Source: Strobilurus pachycystidiatus
Taxonomy: Eukaryota; Basidiomycota; Agaricomycetes; Agaricales; Physalacriaceae
Assembly (NCBI GenBank): GCA_019915135.1
Contig: JAHLMK010000004.1
Coordinates: forward strand, 682,001 to 746,000
DNA length: 64,000 nt
Direction of reading: 5' to 3'
In this document: positions 32,853-45,750 of the stretch, one piece after another
Layout of the letters: every line of letters begins with the position of its first letter
How positions within the stretch are numbered: position 1 is the first letter of the stretch
Translations under genes and position numbers: made by a program
The notes under the pieces: model-generated
Seen by the model: only the letters and a program-made list of their open reading frames with translations
Told to the model about the DNA's origin: nothing
Databases searched by the model: none

Positions 32853-34691
32853 ATGGCCCAGGTGAGCTCGAGTTCTTGTCTTGGGCGAGTAGTCTGACGA
32901 ACTGCCATAGGTTGACGAACGCACGGCGCTGCTCCCCTCCTCCACGAAAGATAACGCCAAAGTCCCAGGATCTCCATCCTTTCACGATAACGATAACGAC
33001 AACGGCGAGACACACTATGCATCTACATCCATTTCTACATGCGCGTCTGCGTCTATCTCGCGGGCGGCGTCCAAATCGCCTTCCCGGCGTCAGCCCACGC
33101 CCCTCCCGATGCTCCAGATCTGGGTGGTCCTCCTGCTGCAGGTCGTCGAGCCTATAACGAGTCAGAGTATCTATCCATACATCAACCAGGCGAGTTTCGT
33201 GATTCAGGGATGCGGGGCTGATGACTGAGCTTGTTCTGCAGTTGGTACGCGAGCTGGACATAACGGGAGGAGACGAGAAGCGCGTGGGGTATTATGCTGG
33301 ATTGATTGTGAGTTGTCTATCTATCTTCCTGGCCTCGCCAGTCACCCCCTCATTCCTCGCTAACCCCGCCCTTCTCCTGACCCCCTCCTTACCTCGCTAA
33401 CACCCTCACTCCCAGGAATCTCTCTTTTTCGCCACCGAAGCCCTCACCGTCCTGCACTGGTCCCGACTTTCCGACACCATTGGGCGCAAACCCGTCCTCC
33501 TCATCGGGCTGCTCGGGACGACCATCAGCATGCTGGCCTTCGGGCTGAGCAGGACGTTCTGGGCGCTGGTCCTGAGCCGGTGCATTACGGGGTTGTTGAA
33601 TGGGAACATCGGTGAGCCGCATGTTTCGGTTCTAGGCTTGTCTTGATGCATCCACAGGCGTGATGAAGTCGGTAATGGGCGACCTGACCGACCCGTCCAA
33701 CCGCGCCGAGGGCTTCGCACTCATGCCCGTCGTCTGGTCGTTTGGCGCAACTATGGGCCCCCTGATTGGCGGGACATTCGCGCGCCCACATGAGCGGTTT
33801 CCCGAAGTGTTTGGGGACGCGTTCTGGAGGACATACCCGTACTTTTTGCCGTGTGCGATATCAGCGGGGTGTGCGTTTGTGGGGTGTGCGGTTACATTGT
33901 TCGTCTTCAAGGAGGTGAGTTCCGTTCCATTCGAGTAAGGGGATGAAAGGCTAATTGTTGTGGCGCAGAGCGCCCCAGGACGGAAGAAACGCGTTGTCTC
34001 CCTCGAGGACCAAGCCTCAAAATCACACTCGCCTTCGCCCGTCTCCCTGCACACGCTTCTCACGTCTCCGCGTGTGCTCATCTCTGTCTCCAACTACGTC
34101 TCCCTCGCCTTCCTCAACATCGCATTCAACGCCCTCTTTCCCCTCTTTCTCAGCTCCTCTCCGATGAGCTACCCACCGAGTACGATAGGCTACATCATGG
34201 GCGCGTACGGCTTCCTATGCGGCGCATACCAGTACTTCGCATTCGCGTCCGTGATCCGCCGCTGGGGCGAACGCTCCGTGTTCATCTGGGGCATCGCCAT
34301 GTACCCTCTAGTCTTCGCTTTATTCCCCCTCATATCCATCTACGCCCACACCGGCATCGACGTCGTCCTCATCGGCGTCATAGTCGTCGCGCTCGTCCTG
34401 CAGGATATGGCGTTTGGCGCGATATTCATGTACGTGACGAGCAGTGCGCCGAATCCGGAGAGTTTGGGGGCGACGAATGGGCTGAGCCAGACGATGACGA
34501 GTGTTGCGAGGGCGGTGGGCCCGGCGGGGGCGACGACGTTGTGGAGTTTGAGCGTGGAGAGGGAGTGGGGCGGGGAGGGCGGGTTTGGGGTGTATGGGGT
34601 GTTTGTGGTGTTGGGCTTGGTGGCGATTTTGTTGGCGAGGAAGTTGCCGGAGGGGCTTTGGGACAGCGAGGAGGAGGAGGAGGAGGAGTAG
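32853..34691 (+). CDS. Major facilitator superfamily transporter (ZIFL/DHA-like)
   Basis: Proton-coupled membrane exporter of the drug:H+ antiporter type; substrate unknown. The first exon is only MAQ (32853-32861) followed by GTGAGC. Later exons encode VDERTALLPSSTKDN, a disordered N-terminus, then helix 1 (LQIWVVLLLQVVEPITSQSI) and YINQ. The MFS motif A is RLSDTIGRKPVLL in loop 2-3, and GLLNGNIGVMKS lies in helix 4. About 12 helices are predicted in two halves, separated by a charged loop (GRKKRVVSLEDQ). The C-terminus ends in an acidic run (SEEEEEEE). At least six exons, all splicing in frame. The layout matches zinc-induced-facilitator-like fungal MFS proteins. Confidence 0.82.
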
Positions 34692-36419
34692 GGGGTGGGT
34701 ACTACGACAAAAAAAACTAAGACTTGGAATGACTCTGAGCGCTTCGACGACAAAATGTATTATCTAGATCTTCTTCTATACCTTTATAGACGTACGGACA
34801 CGCATATTGGTTCACGCACACTATTCAGTATTACAACAATTGGCATGGTGAACCTTCCCTTGGAAATTGAAGTTTTGTAAGTACAACGTTAACCGGCCAC
34901 TTGAATACCCAGCGTATGTACAAGGGCCAAAGCTTGGATTGTCAATGCTTCAATGTCAAAAAATGTTTGATTCGAATCATGCAAGTGCTCGGAGGCATAC
35001 AGGTCGACTATAGCCTTTCTCTGAGTACATACCCAATGGCCAGTTGTGGAAATAACAGTAACCGTAACGTTGAAGATGGGGTCAGCGCCATGGAGGGGAA
35101 AAGGCTGGGCGCTTCGGTATACGTGTGAAAGTGATGATCCCGACTCTTCTTGTACCTTGGTTTGAAGCAGAGTCGCCATGGAATCAAGTACAGTATTTGA
35201 GAAGAGGCAATTTAAAGGATGTATCATGGCCAAAAGGTTGAAAGAGAAAAAGACTCAGAAACCTCATGCAGCGCGCGCGCCCTACCTATTATGGAGCATG
35301 CCAACGCCACGGCTTGGGGGAGGGACGGGTGATGCATTGCAACGCCACAGTGACCCAAAGAGTGGTGGACGCGTCTGACACTGCACGGTCGTCCGACTCC
35401 CCCTGCTTCGATGTCGTCGAAAAATGTTTGATCCGATTCATGTGAAAACTTGGTCACCTGGCCAGGATGAAAAGGTAAGCAACGTCGTGCTCAGGCTGTT
35501 GGGACACGGGCGCTTCGTATGGCAGTCGCCACAGAATCGGAGGCAAGGATGTCAGTTCCGGATGCACAAGACAAAGACTGGCAGTGGGAAGAGATTTCAT
35601 TGGACTCGGAGCGCCCTGCTTGATGCCACGTCGTCGACTTGGAGGAGGAGGTGGACGCCACAGTGACAATCTGAGAAACGAAGGATTGAAGAGTTCTGTG
35701 GCCATGGTGCAAGTAAGTAGTAAGTAAGTACATAAGTAAATGGGTACCGGTATCATTGCAAGACCAAGACAAAACAGCATACTTACGGTAGTGGCCTTGA
35801 ACTACAGTTACAGTGGGCCCTGGGGTCTGGGCGACGGATCAAGCGCAGGCCCCAGGGAAGGGACGCGCTTGATTAATTCTTCAAATCACGCTTCTTTTCA
35901 GAGCCTCCATTCCATTCGCGGTCCCCGATTTTGTGTTCCGTGTTCCATTCCGTTCCCTGTACTGTTACACAGCGGATCCCATACATACAGCACTGAGGCG
36001 GAAGCAAAGCCTGGAATCTGGAATTTGGACGGACGGAAGAGTTGGTTGCTTGGCAACCGGCATCTATATCAATAACAAATCGCACGCAGATTTGGTGTTC
36101 TCGTGCAGGGCCGGTGGTGGTGGTGGTGCGTTTTTCGCTTTCTTCCGTCTCGTCTCGTCTTCTCACTGTCAGTGCTGGGAGCTTTTGAGGACTGACGAAT
36201 CGGGCCGCAGGACTCGGAGGCGCCACACCCGAACACACTATACCTCCAAGCTCCCAGACGAAAAGGGCGTATACCTCCGGGGTCCGGGGACCAACGTTCT
36301 CTACTACTATAAAATTTGAGGTGCGTTGCTTATCCATTGCGGCTCTCCCATTTCTCACACACACACAGACACAGACAGACACCTCGCAAACTTGAATCCA
36401 TTCCCTTTCACGTACACGG
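34692..36419. other. Intergenic with degenerate direct repeats
   Basis: The word AAAAAATGTTTGAT followed by ATTCATG occurs twice (34958 and 35420), and related blocks around TTGAAAGAGAAAAAGACTCAG and CGCTTCGTATGGCAGTCGCC recur, so this looks like a decayed tandem array. A short AGTA microsatellite is at 35713-35740. CT/CA-rich leader sequence precedes the next gene. No coding frame is supported. Confidence 0.5.
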
Positions 36420-39400
36420 ATGTCGATATTCCGGCGGCGGCACCGCGCGTCGCAGTCCTCCCTCTCCACGGACGAGGCATCGCCGTACTCGCCGTTCCTC
36501 GCTCAATCCCCGGGTGTCGGACAGTCGCCGTCGCCGTATCACAACGAAGCCAATGGGTCTGGGCCGTCGTATCCCAATGGACACTCTGCGCCGTCGTATC
36601 ACAATGGACACTCTGCGCCGTCGTATCCCAACGGACACTCTGCGTCGTATACTTCGTCGCCGTATGGCAAAGCGAAAAGCACGACGTCCCTCACGTTGCT
36701 GGGGCGGGGGAAGAGCACCGGTGCGAGTACTAGGAGCTTGGGGGCGACTAATGGGCATGGGACTACTAATGGACACGGGAACGCATCGGGGAGTCGGCGG
36801 ACGTCCATCATGGGCGTCTTCGGCGCCAGAGACAAGTCCAAAACATCCGAACCCGCACCTACATCGTCCGCGCCGCGGCGCTCGTTCATGAAACGCGTGT
36901 CTAGTGTGTTTACGCCGTCCACGCCCACGCCTAATACCCCGTCCGCGGGGTGCAACACCGTCGGCGAGGAAGACGAGGAGGGGGAGGAGTGGGAAGGGGA
37001 AGAGGGGGTGGGCGAGATCCGCCGGCCGAGCGGGTTGGGGGATATGGATCTCGGGATGGGGGACCACCAGAGCATGGCCAGCAGCATACGGGGGGAGACC
37101 GATTCGGAGGACGACTACGGCGAAGAGGTGGAGGTGCGCCTGGCGTATGTCCTTCCTAGTCCGCGGAAGCCCCCGAGGAACCAGAACCCGTTCTTCAACG
37201 GCCCGCCCAGCCCTACCGTCCCCCCCTACTCCACCACCACGCCTGCATCGGCATCCCGCTACTCCACCTCCACCTCCACCTCCCGCCACTCCTCGTCCGC
37301 CCCGCTCTCCCCGCCCCCCTCCGCGCCCCTGCCCATCCCTCCCCCGCCCCTGCCTACGCCCACCACGCGCGTGAGCATGCATTTCGTCGCTGCGCCCGTC
37401 GTGGCGGTGGGGAGGCTCGAGGGCGGGCTGCTGAAGGATAGGGAGCTGACGCCGACTCCGACGATGATGGATAGGACGCCGACTCTGACGCCGGCAATAA
37501 CGGACACACGCGCCCTTCCGCTCCCCCTGCCCCCCTCGCTCCTCCTGCACGCGCTCCTGCACCTAACGCCCCCCGAGCTCGTGCCGAGTATGCGCGTGAG
37601 CAGGGCATGGGCGCGCGTGGCGGTGCGCGCGGCGTGGTGGGAGCCGTGTGCGGCGCAGCTGCGGTGGCTTCGGAATGGGAGGGGGAATGGGAGGGAGGCG
37701 AGGGGGGAAGACGTCAGGGTGCTCCGGCTGCAATCCCCACACCACCACCACCACCACCAATCCCCACCACCCCCACTCGCCCTGGGGCTCCTCCCGAACC
37801 TAACAACCATCTCCCTCCCCTTCTTCGACGCGGAAGGGATGAGGGCGTTTGTGGGGTTTGGCGTGCGGAGGGTGTGGTTGAGGAATCGACACTTGGGGGG
37901 AGACGGGGAATGGGAGGGCCTGCTGGGGTTCCTGGACGGGCTGGTGAACGTGTGCGAGCTGGCGTGGCCGGCGCTCTTGGACGAGTGTGTGGACTTGCCC
38001 GTTCCCGTTCCTGAGCCGGGGTCGGGGTCGGGGTTGGTGCACGCGGAGTCGGTATTGTGTACACCCAATCCGTACACGGAGTCGGGAAACGCTCACCAGC
38101 ACCAGCACGCGGACTCGGAGTCGGGGAACCTTCACCACACAGACCCGGAGATGGAGGTGCCCCGCGTGAGCGCCGACCCGCCGACGATCCCGCATACGCC
38201 CGTGGACGTCGGGTTTGGGCTCGACCCGCTCCTGCAGGCGTTCCCGCTCACGCCTACGACGCATTCGCCTCCGATCCCTGGCAAGTTCTCGCCTGGCTTG
38301 GGCGAGGAGAAGGGCGAGCCTGGGTTGGGCGATGAGAAGGCCTCGCCGCCCACTCCCAACAAATTTTCGCCGAATTTCGTCTCGCCCGACATTGATTCTA
38401 GCGAGTTCTCGCCGCCCACTCCTAACAAGGTCTCGCCCAGCTTGGACTCGCCCCCCACCCACCCCAAGTTCTCGCCCAACTTCGACTCCAACTCCAACTC
38501 CACCACCAACCTAGAATTCCACTTCGGCTCCCCGCCCACGGACCTGGACCTGGACCTGTTCACGCAGCCGGACCCGCGCAGGAAGAGTCTGGCGGGGAGG
38601 CGGGGCGGTGCGGGGCCTACAACGACGACGAACACGAATGGCGTGAAGATGAATGGAACTGGCGTGCAAGCGAAGGAGGAGAACGGGAAGAGCGCGGGCG
38701 AGAAGAAAGGGCACAACCCCGGGCTGACGGTGTGCGTCCCGCCCGTCCCGCCCCTCCCGACGCTGCTGGATGCGAATACGTGAGTATCCTTTGTCTTGTC
38801 GTTCCTTTACCAACCTTCTTATCTCTAGGACATCCCCCCTCCGCACGCCCCTCCTCTCCGCCACGCTCCTCCCCGCGCTCACGCACCTCCACGCTCCGCC
38901 GGCTTTGATCATGCTTTTGTGCCAGGTACGTGTGTGTTCTCTTTCTTGTGTTCTGTCTTTTGTGTTCTGTGTTCTTTTTCGTGTGTTCTGTGTTCTCTGT
39001 CTTCTGTTTACTGACGTACGTGCCGTGCCGCGCAGACCCCCCGGCCGCTCACACACCTAACCGTCAACCTCAGCACGCCGCTCTACCAGGGCTTCAAGCC
39101 CGCCGCGCTCTGGAAGGCCGTCCGCGATGCTACCATCACCAACACCACTACCCTCTCTACCACGAAACCTGGACCTAACACCACCAACACCTTCCCTACC
39201 AAGGCCACAACAAAACCTGGACCCAACACCACCACACCGAACCCTAACCCTAAAACATTCAAGTTCCCCTCCCCCTCCCCCTCCCTCACACACCTAACAC
39301 TCCTCTTCGCACCCTCGCTCGATAAACGCACAAGGGAGAAGACCCTCCGCGTGGCGGGGGCGCTCCTGGGCGAGGGAGTAAGGGCGTTGGGCGTGGGGGA

Positions 39401-39974
39401 GTTACGCGACCGACACGGAGGAGGAGGAGAGCGGGGAGGAGAGCGGGGAGATGGAGAGCGAGGAGGAGAAGAGCAAGGAGGAGGAGGAGAACACGGCGGA
39501 GGGCAGGGAGACCGGAGGGGGGGAAGACACGAGGACCCCGGCGCGCTGTTCAAGCTCCTGCACGCCACGCTCGCGGCGTTCCCGCGCGTTGACTGCGTTT
39601 ACGTCCGGGGCCAGTCCATCCAAGGCTCTGCGTCCGTCCAAGGTCAAGGCCAAGGAGGAAGAACAGGGCAAGGGGGACAAGGGGACGGGGACGCGGACTG
39701 GGCAAAGTGGCTTGGCGGGTGTCAGGCGGGCGCGGGGCTGGGCGTGGTGCTGTATGATGGGGACGACACCCATGCCCACCACACCAACGACTCCCAACAC
39801 AATGGTAATGGTGGAGGAGACACCGGGGACGCCGTCTTCCCATTTGCGTACCCGAGGAGGGCGTGGGTCCGGGGTGTGGATGCGGATGGGGAGGACAAGG
39901 GCGAGGAGGGGGAGGAGGGGGAAGGGGATGGGGAGGGTGTAGAGGTTGGGGGGATGGTTATGGATCTGATGTGA
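36420..39974 (+). CDS. Large low-complexity protein with F-box-like segment
   Basis: Probable F-box-related protein of about 1,150 aa in three exons (first exon 36420-38780; small introns near 38790 and 38940-39035). The first 300 residues are serine/proline-rich and disordered, with a tandem PSYPNGHSA repeat (residues 50-80). An F-box-like helix pair follows (LPPSLLLHALLHLTPPELVP, then SMRVSRAWARVAVRAAWW, about residues 360-400), then LRR-like strands, a His run at about residue 442 and repeats built on PPTPNKFSP (residues 620-690). The C-terminal exon resumes LRR-like text (HLTVNLSTPLYQGFKPAALW) and ends in Gly/Glu-rich sequence. The F-box reading is inference from these helices; the substrate is unknown. 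Confidence 0.6.
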
Positions 39975-40409
39975 TCCGTCCCAGTTTTTGTCCGTTCGTT
40001 GTTTCGTCATTCGTTTGTCTCTTCTTTGTTTCGTCGTCCATTTGTCCATTCATTGTTTGTTTACACTCGCTCACTCATTCATTCATTCATCGTCACTATC
40101 ATACCCGCACCTACTCCTACCTTTACATACCCATCACTATCGTACATACCCACCACGCATCAATCACATCACATTACTACTGACTCAAAAAGACTGACTA
40201 TTCCGTGAGGTCCCAGCAATTCGAGACAGACTCGTTCCAGATTCTAATCACTGAGCGCTGAGTTCTTGGCACTGAACAGTGAAGTAACATGTACGTCGTA
40301 CTTGTAACTTCTAGTCAACTGTTAGTCGTTACTAGAGGGGAGATTCAAATCTCAGGAATCAATTTAAAATTATCAGGAGTCAGGACTCAGGACGTCGACC
40401 CTACCTGGA
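39975..40409. other. Intergenic, no gene seen
   Basis: T-rich 3' flank with an ATTC microsatellite (40072-40092), followed by AT-rich sequence. No coding frame is supported. Confidence 0.5.
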
Positions 40410-42087
40410 TAGGGTGGCGAAGTAAACCATAGGTATCGGTACCGGACCGGTTTGTGACGGTTTGTTACCGGTAAGATACCTCGGCACCTGGGGAGGAGGT
40501 AACTTACATCCACGTGATGCTTTCACGTGACTGATTCACGTGAGAGGCGCGCGGCGCGGCGGGAAGCGGCGGGGTGGCATGGGGAGGTGTGGTAGGGCTC
40601 AAATCATCTAAATGGGGTGGTATTTGAAGCACGAGACTGAAAGTTGACATCGAGAGGTCAAATGCAATGATTATGAGCTGCAGAAACAAAATTCTCATGT
40701 CCTTTTGAGCTGGGCGGAAATTGCGCCACGAGCATCACGTGAAATAGTCATGTGACTATCGGACGGTAACTTACCGTATCGATACCTGGGGCGTCCGGAT
40801 GGGTCGGTAAGAAACCGGTAAGATACCGAGGGTAGGGCAGTGGAAAAAACCGAGGTTTGGATACCAAAACATTTTTTACCGGTAAATTACCAGGTAAAAT
40901 ACCGGTTCGAAACCTCGGGGGTCGAGAGGGAGGTTCGAAACCTGTCACATGATATAATCATGTGATGCGCGGGCGGGAGCCTGGAACCGTTTGTGGCGCA
41001 GTAATAATAGAGCGTATTTGCAGCCGCCTAAATCGTGACATGTAACACCGAGACAGTTCGGAGACGGATAATGTGTTTTTGAGCACGTGTGAGGCGGGGC
41101 TCGGGGGATGCGGGATGGGGTGAGCTGGGGCAAGGTGGTGAGGGAGGAAGGGCTGTCAGATGTCGAGGATGCTGGGGTGTCGAGCTGTGAGGTACCGAGG
41201 GATAAGAGGACGGATGGTGTGGGAGCGGAGGAGGGCATGAAGGGAGGGCGGAGGAGGGCGGCCCTGGGCGAGAAGGGCGAGGGGGGCAGCAGAACGGGAC
41301 GATGGGAAGGGGAAGTCAGAACTCAAATTTGTCAATGTACTGGTATATAACCTAGCAATGATGTAGGGTATTCAGAAGGTCAGGGAGGAAATCTATAAGA
41401 GACTGTAAATTAAGGGGAGATATGCGGGGTTGGACGACGGGAGACGGGAGTATATGGCAAGCGGGCGGGTGGGCGAGTCCTTGTTTCCAAGCACTCAAGT
41501 CTCCAGGATGCCCGCCCCTTACCTAACTGACACGCTCCCCGACATCCATCCCCGACACGGTACACCCATCCCCTCATCCTCGCACCCCGGTTGCCCTCTC
41601 CTCCTCCTCCCTAGGATCCTCTTCCCCCACCAACTCGTCTCTGCTCAGCCTCACCCCGCCCACCCTCCGCCACGGCGTCCACCGTGACATTGGCACATGA
41701 TCCAGCACGTGAGTTCCCAGACAATACGAAGACAAAAGCCGCTGCAAATACGCTCTAATACTCATGTCCATTGTCTTGGTTCAATGTCCATCTATAGACA
41801 ATACAAGTAGTAACATATGAAGCTCCTCCGAGTATGATGAGTCCTAAAGGCCCAAAAACTTAAGAATTGAGATTTAGGAAGCCATTTGTGGCTGCTAGAC
41901 CGAGGCGGGACTGGGGCGGGAGGCGCGCGGCGGGATCACGTGACAATATCACGTGCAGGTTTCAAACCGGTAAAAAACCGGTTCCAAACCTGGCGAGGCG
42001 GCGGGGTAGGTAAAATACAGGTATAATACCACCCCAGAGGTTTTTTCCACTACCCTAACCGAGGGGGAGGTTTACTTCGCTACCCTA
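40410..42087. mobile_element. 1.68-kb non-autonomous TIR element
   Basis: Left end TAGGGTGGCGAAGTAAACC, right end its inverse complement with one mismatch. Both subterminal zones carry repeated GGTAAGATACC/GGTTTCGAACC-type words and several CACGTGA sites (40513, 40528, 40540, 40734, 41936, 41951). No coding region. No matching target duplication is visible: the right flank CCCTACCA is that of the next element, and the left flank is TACCTGGA. Confidence 0.65.
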
Positions 42088-42990
42088 CCCTACCATAGGG
42101 TGGCGCAGTAAACCCTTGGTTTCGATACACCTCGGGTTTACTGCGGTTTTTAACGGTATTGATACGGTTTTGAAAGGTCGACCAGTAGGTTTGGTAGTTT
42201 CGATACCGGCACGTGATGACTACACGTGACGGCCGCGGCGTTGCTGGGCAAGCCTGAGGTAGTGAGAAGCACGGGTGCGGGTTACCCGCGTCGGGTTGAG
42301 GTCCGGGTGGCTTCCGGGTGCGGGTCGGATGGTCGATCAAGCACCCGTTACCCACCCGCTTGCCCGTATAACCTGATTGAGTAGTGGCGCGCTGGTCCTT
42401 GCGCTTCAGAAGTACTTATATTTAACCGTAGTACTCAATCTCGTTCTGTTTGCCAGTCTATTTTTTATGAAACGGCCTACTTCTTGTAAAAGAAACCTGA
42501 GTGCCTCGTCCATGCCGTGCCGTGTTGAGGGCCCGTCTTTCACTGATCAAGATATCTCCCTCAGATGTGGGTTCCAGCCAACTGTTTTCATTCATTCAAG
42601 GTGTTCTTAGTGTACTAAACATTATTCATGACGCCTCGGGACCTCCAGAGCACACATATCTGGCGGGTAACGGGTGACCCGTTACCCACTTGGGACCCGC
42701 GGGAAATAGGTCGGGTTCCCGTCACCCGACCCGACTTAGCGGGTCTTGTAGCGGGATTGGGTAGGGTGGCAGTGAAGCCACCCGGACCCGACCCGGGCTA
42801 CTCACTAGCCTGAGGGCGGCAACAAGAGGGCGGGGAAGGGGCGGGAGGGCGGCGCGCCCATCACGTGTGCGCATCACGTGCCGGTATTGAAACCGTTAGT
42901 AACAGTATTGAAACCTAGGCCAAAATGTGGGTAGGTTAGTAACGGTTTCAAACCTACCAGGTAGGTTTACTGCGCCACCCTACCCTACCA
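42088..42990. mobile_element. hAT-like MITE with 8-bp target duplication, itself interrupted
   Basis: Element 42096-42982. The ends are 19-bp perfect inverted repeats starting TAGGGTGGCGCAGTAAACC. The 8-bp duplication CCCTACCA lies on both sides (42088-42095 and 42983-42990). It is interrupted by a second element at 42260-42807; without it, about 330 bp remain. The right end is 64 bp from the 3' end of tRNA-Leu(CAG). Confidence 0.82.
42252..42815. mobile_element. Nested hAT-like MITE
   Basis: Element 42260-42807, 548 bp, with imperfect inverted repeats starting TAGTGAG and running into GGGT/CGGGT-rich subterminal palindromes. A perfect 8-bp duplication GCCTGAGG flanks it (42252-42259 and 42808-42815). 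No coding region. Confidence 0.82.
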
Positions 42991-43054
42991 CAAAGATAAT
43001 TTATGAATATATTATGTAACTCAAGAGTCAAAAACGAATTATACACACCGATAG

Positions 43055-43142
43055 TGACAACTGTGAGACTCGAACTCACGCTCTTTCGAACTAGATAGGT
43101 ATGCACCTGATTCTAGCGCCTTAACCACTCGGCCAAGTTGCC
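43055..43142 (-). tRNA. tRNA-Leu(CAG) with intron, second copy
   Basis: Reverse-strand copy of 18157-18244 with the same length and arms; the 9-nt intron differs by one base (TGCATACCT in place of TGCACACCT). Confidence 0.92.
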
Positions 43143-43949
43143 ATACTCTCCTGAGGGTGTGCTATTTGACAAGGGTTTATCCTCGCGTATCCTAGACTAA
43201 CGCTAATGGTGACACGTCAATTGCAATTGCTAAGTAGCGACTTTGCTTCGAATGCCATTTGCACGGATTGGCGCTGCGGAATGGTGACGACTTCCTTTTT
43301 CATAAGTACTTAGAAATGGGTATCCTCGACTCGGACCCGGAACGCGAACACAAAGGGGAAATGAATCGCGAGTATGTAAGTACCTGATTCCCAACTACTA
43401 CTACTTCTTCTTCTTCCTGGAAGCGAATTCCATGACTCGGAGACCTCTGGCGTGTACCTGCAAAAAGAAGCAGACTTGAGCGTGCCCCGGCCCGTAACTC
43501 TTGCTTTGACGTGGCTTCCTGTTCAAGTTGGAGGCGCCATGTCCGAGTGGGCGTGCTGCACTGATCGATAGTGGTTGAATGATTGCTTCTTTTTGGCCTT
43601 TCACGGGGTGGCTTGGGGACGAACAGGGGACGATCGAGACTGCGACAAAGGTAAGCGGACTAAGTACATAACGTCCGACATTGCGGCTCTTGTACATGTT
43701 CTCAACGCTCACGATGGCCCGGGAGGCGTACTACTATCAGCCTTGGTATAGTATCGTCTTCTCGAACTCACTCAGTCTCTCAACACAGGCGGATAGATAG
43801 TCTAGTCGCCCTGTCATTGCCAGGATGCATAGCGTTTTGCTTCGAGCTCGCGGTTTGTTGAGGTAAAAGGTGCGCATTAAACCACACTGAAAAACCATTA
43901 CTTACATACGGGACGTCTACGGGTCCATCATTCAACTAAGTACGACCTC
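43143..43949. other. Intergenic, no gene seen
   Basis: No supported gene. The CTT-rich run at 43403-43418 is a simple repeat. Confidence 0.5.
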
Positions 43950-44870
43950 AGTGCGACACATCAAAGCCTCACCTTGAACGTTCTTGGAGGTACTTGTAAT
44001 TGTACGCGTCGGAATCCTTTCCCTCACGCTACACGCTATCCGCTCTCTACCCCGAGTCATGATGTGTCCACAGAAGAAGTCTACCTGAATTGAGCGACGC
44101 CCTTCCCTGGCTTGGGTCTGGGTGGGCCTCACTTCCAACAAGGGCCGGCACCAAAGTCGCTCTCACCTTGAACATAATTGGAGGTACGCGTCGCATGCGT
44201 GGTCAGCAGTATTTTTCCCCACACTACACGCTATCCGCTCTTTACTCACGATGTGTCCACAGAAGAAGTTTACCTGGATTGAGCAACGGCTTGTCAACTG
44301 TTGGGTGTGGGCGTTCCAAGCTCCGACATCAAAATTGCCCTCACCTTGGGACGTTACTGGAGGCGCCTAGTCTACTCGGACTGGACGCATCGTTGAATTT
44401 GACCACCTGACAGTTTTTCCTCACGCGACATTCTATCCGCTCTCTGCTCATACACTGGCACCCCCGAAGTCAAAACACAAGTCTCCGAGTCCATGGAAGG
44501 AATACAAACAACGACTCCGAGTCGCGGCGTTGACTATGGGTGTGCCGGCTGCGCACTTTCAACAACTACGACCTCCAGGCTGCGCATCGATATCAAAGTC
44601 GCTCTCATCTTGCAGGCTGGGCGCCGTTCAGCCTTCACGCGACATGCTATCCGCTCTCTACTCATACATCTTCCTGTGTCCACAGTCCACAGAGAAGTCT
44701 CGCAAAGCAAAGTTGAACCAATACACACCACTCGGCTTGGGTGCGACCTCCCGGCTCCGACACGTTTTCTCCTCACGCGACATGCTGTCCTATCCGCCCT
44801 CAGGCTGCTCATGCGTCCTCAAAAGGCGCTGGCTCTGCAGAAGAAAAAAATGGAAGCCATGTGGTAAATT
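43950..44870. repeat. Degenerate ~200-bp tandem array
   Basis: Two marker words alternate. CACCTTG-AACG---TGGAGG occurs near 43970, 44163 and 44341 with a weak copy near 44606. CACGCTACACGCTATCCGCT occurs near 44020, 44219, 44423, 44637 and, broken, 44775. CACAGAAGAAGTCTACCTG recurs between them. Spacing is about 195-215 bp and similarity about 60-80 percent by eye. Confidence 0.7.
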
Positions 44871-45750
44871 CCGCGACGTATCTCCAGGGTAGACTACGCG
44901 CTTACGATAGATCCAAATCTCAACCAACAACATGCCCCGACTCAGAATCGGGTGTCTGCACAATTCATCAGGCCGGAGCAAGTGCCTACCCTCTCTGGCA
45001 AATGCTGTAGTAGGGAAAAATTCAAGCTCAATTGCCAGACCCATTGCAAGCCGTGTCTGGGTAGACTACACGCCTACAGGATTTCGAATCTTCAGAGCCA
45101 TATACTTCTCCGCAGCAATTGCAGATTTTTATTCATTTATGGCACGTCGCATTGATCATACAGATACAAGTCGGGGGTGACTCCGTTGAGTCCTGCGATT
45201 CAGAGGCGTACAGTCCACCTGACTGGGAATCGAGGGAGGGATGTTTGATACAGTAACACTCGCAATCTAATCCGCATACTACTCCCCAATGGCAATACTC
45301 GCGAGCCGCATAGTCCACCAGCTGTGCGCTTCGTGATACTGTAGACCACATGAATCAAGTGTGTACTTTTCACCGGGGAATGAGGGAGGAATACTAGCCA
45401 ATCCAAAGTTATCCGACGCGTGAGTGGGGTGGGATTTTCATCCTGCTAGGCACATTTGAGTGGCTGGCATGGATTGTAATCTTGGGTCGTTGTGCGCAAT
45501 GCAGCAACAGTCCGTGCCGAGCCAGTGGCAGTAGACGGAAAGTAGACTTGTCAGGGCCGATCCCCACGTGGAGTGCACGAGGACGATCCGCTCTTCTACT
45601 CAAACGTTCACGGCGTTGCTGTGGAATAACGATGCTTGGAGAGGTACATCGCTCACACAAGCTGCCCAGATCGCATGTTTGATCTGAAATCTCAGCAGGG
45701 ACCTCGACATTAGACGGACTCGCTCGACTGCAGCTGGTCAATCGATAAAT
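44871..45750. other. Intergenic with GTAGACTA motifs
   Basis: Contains two clear copies of the GGGTAGACTAC motif (44888 and 45059). No gene is seen; the promoter of the next gene lies at the right. Confidence 0.5.

Noticed and set aside
34217..34720. Overlapping ORFs inside the MFS gene
   Set aside because: Shadow frames from GC-rich coding DNA; the MFS frame carries the family motifs and proper splice joints.
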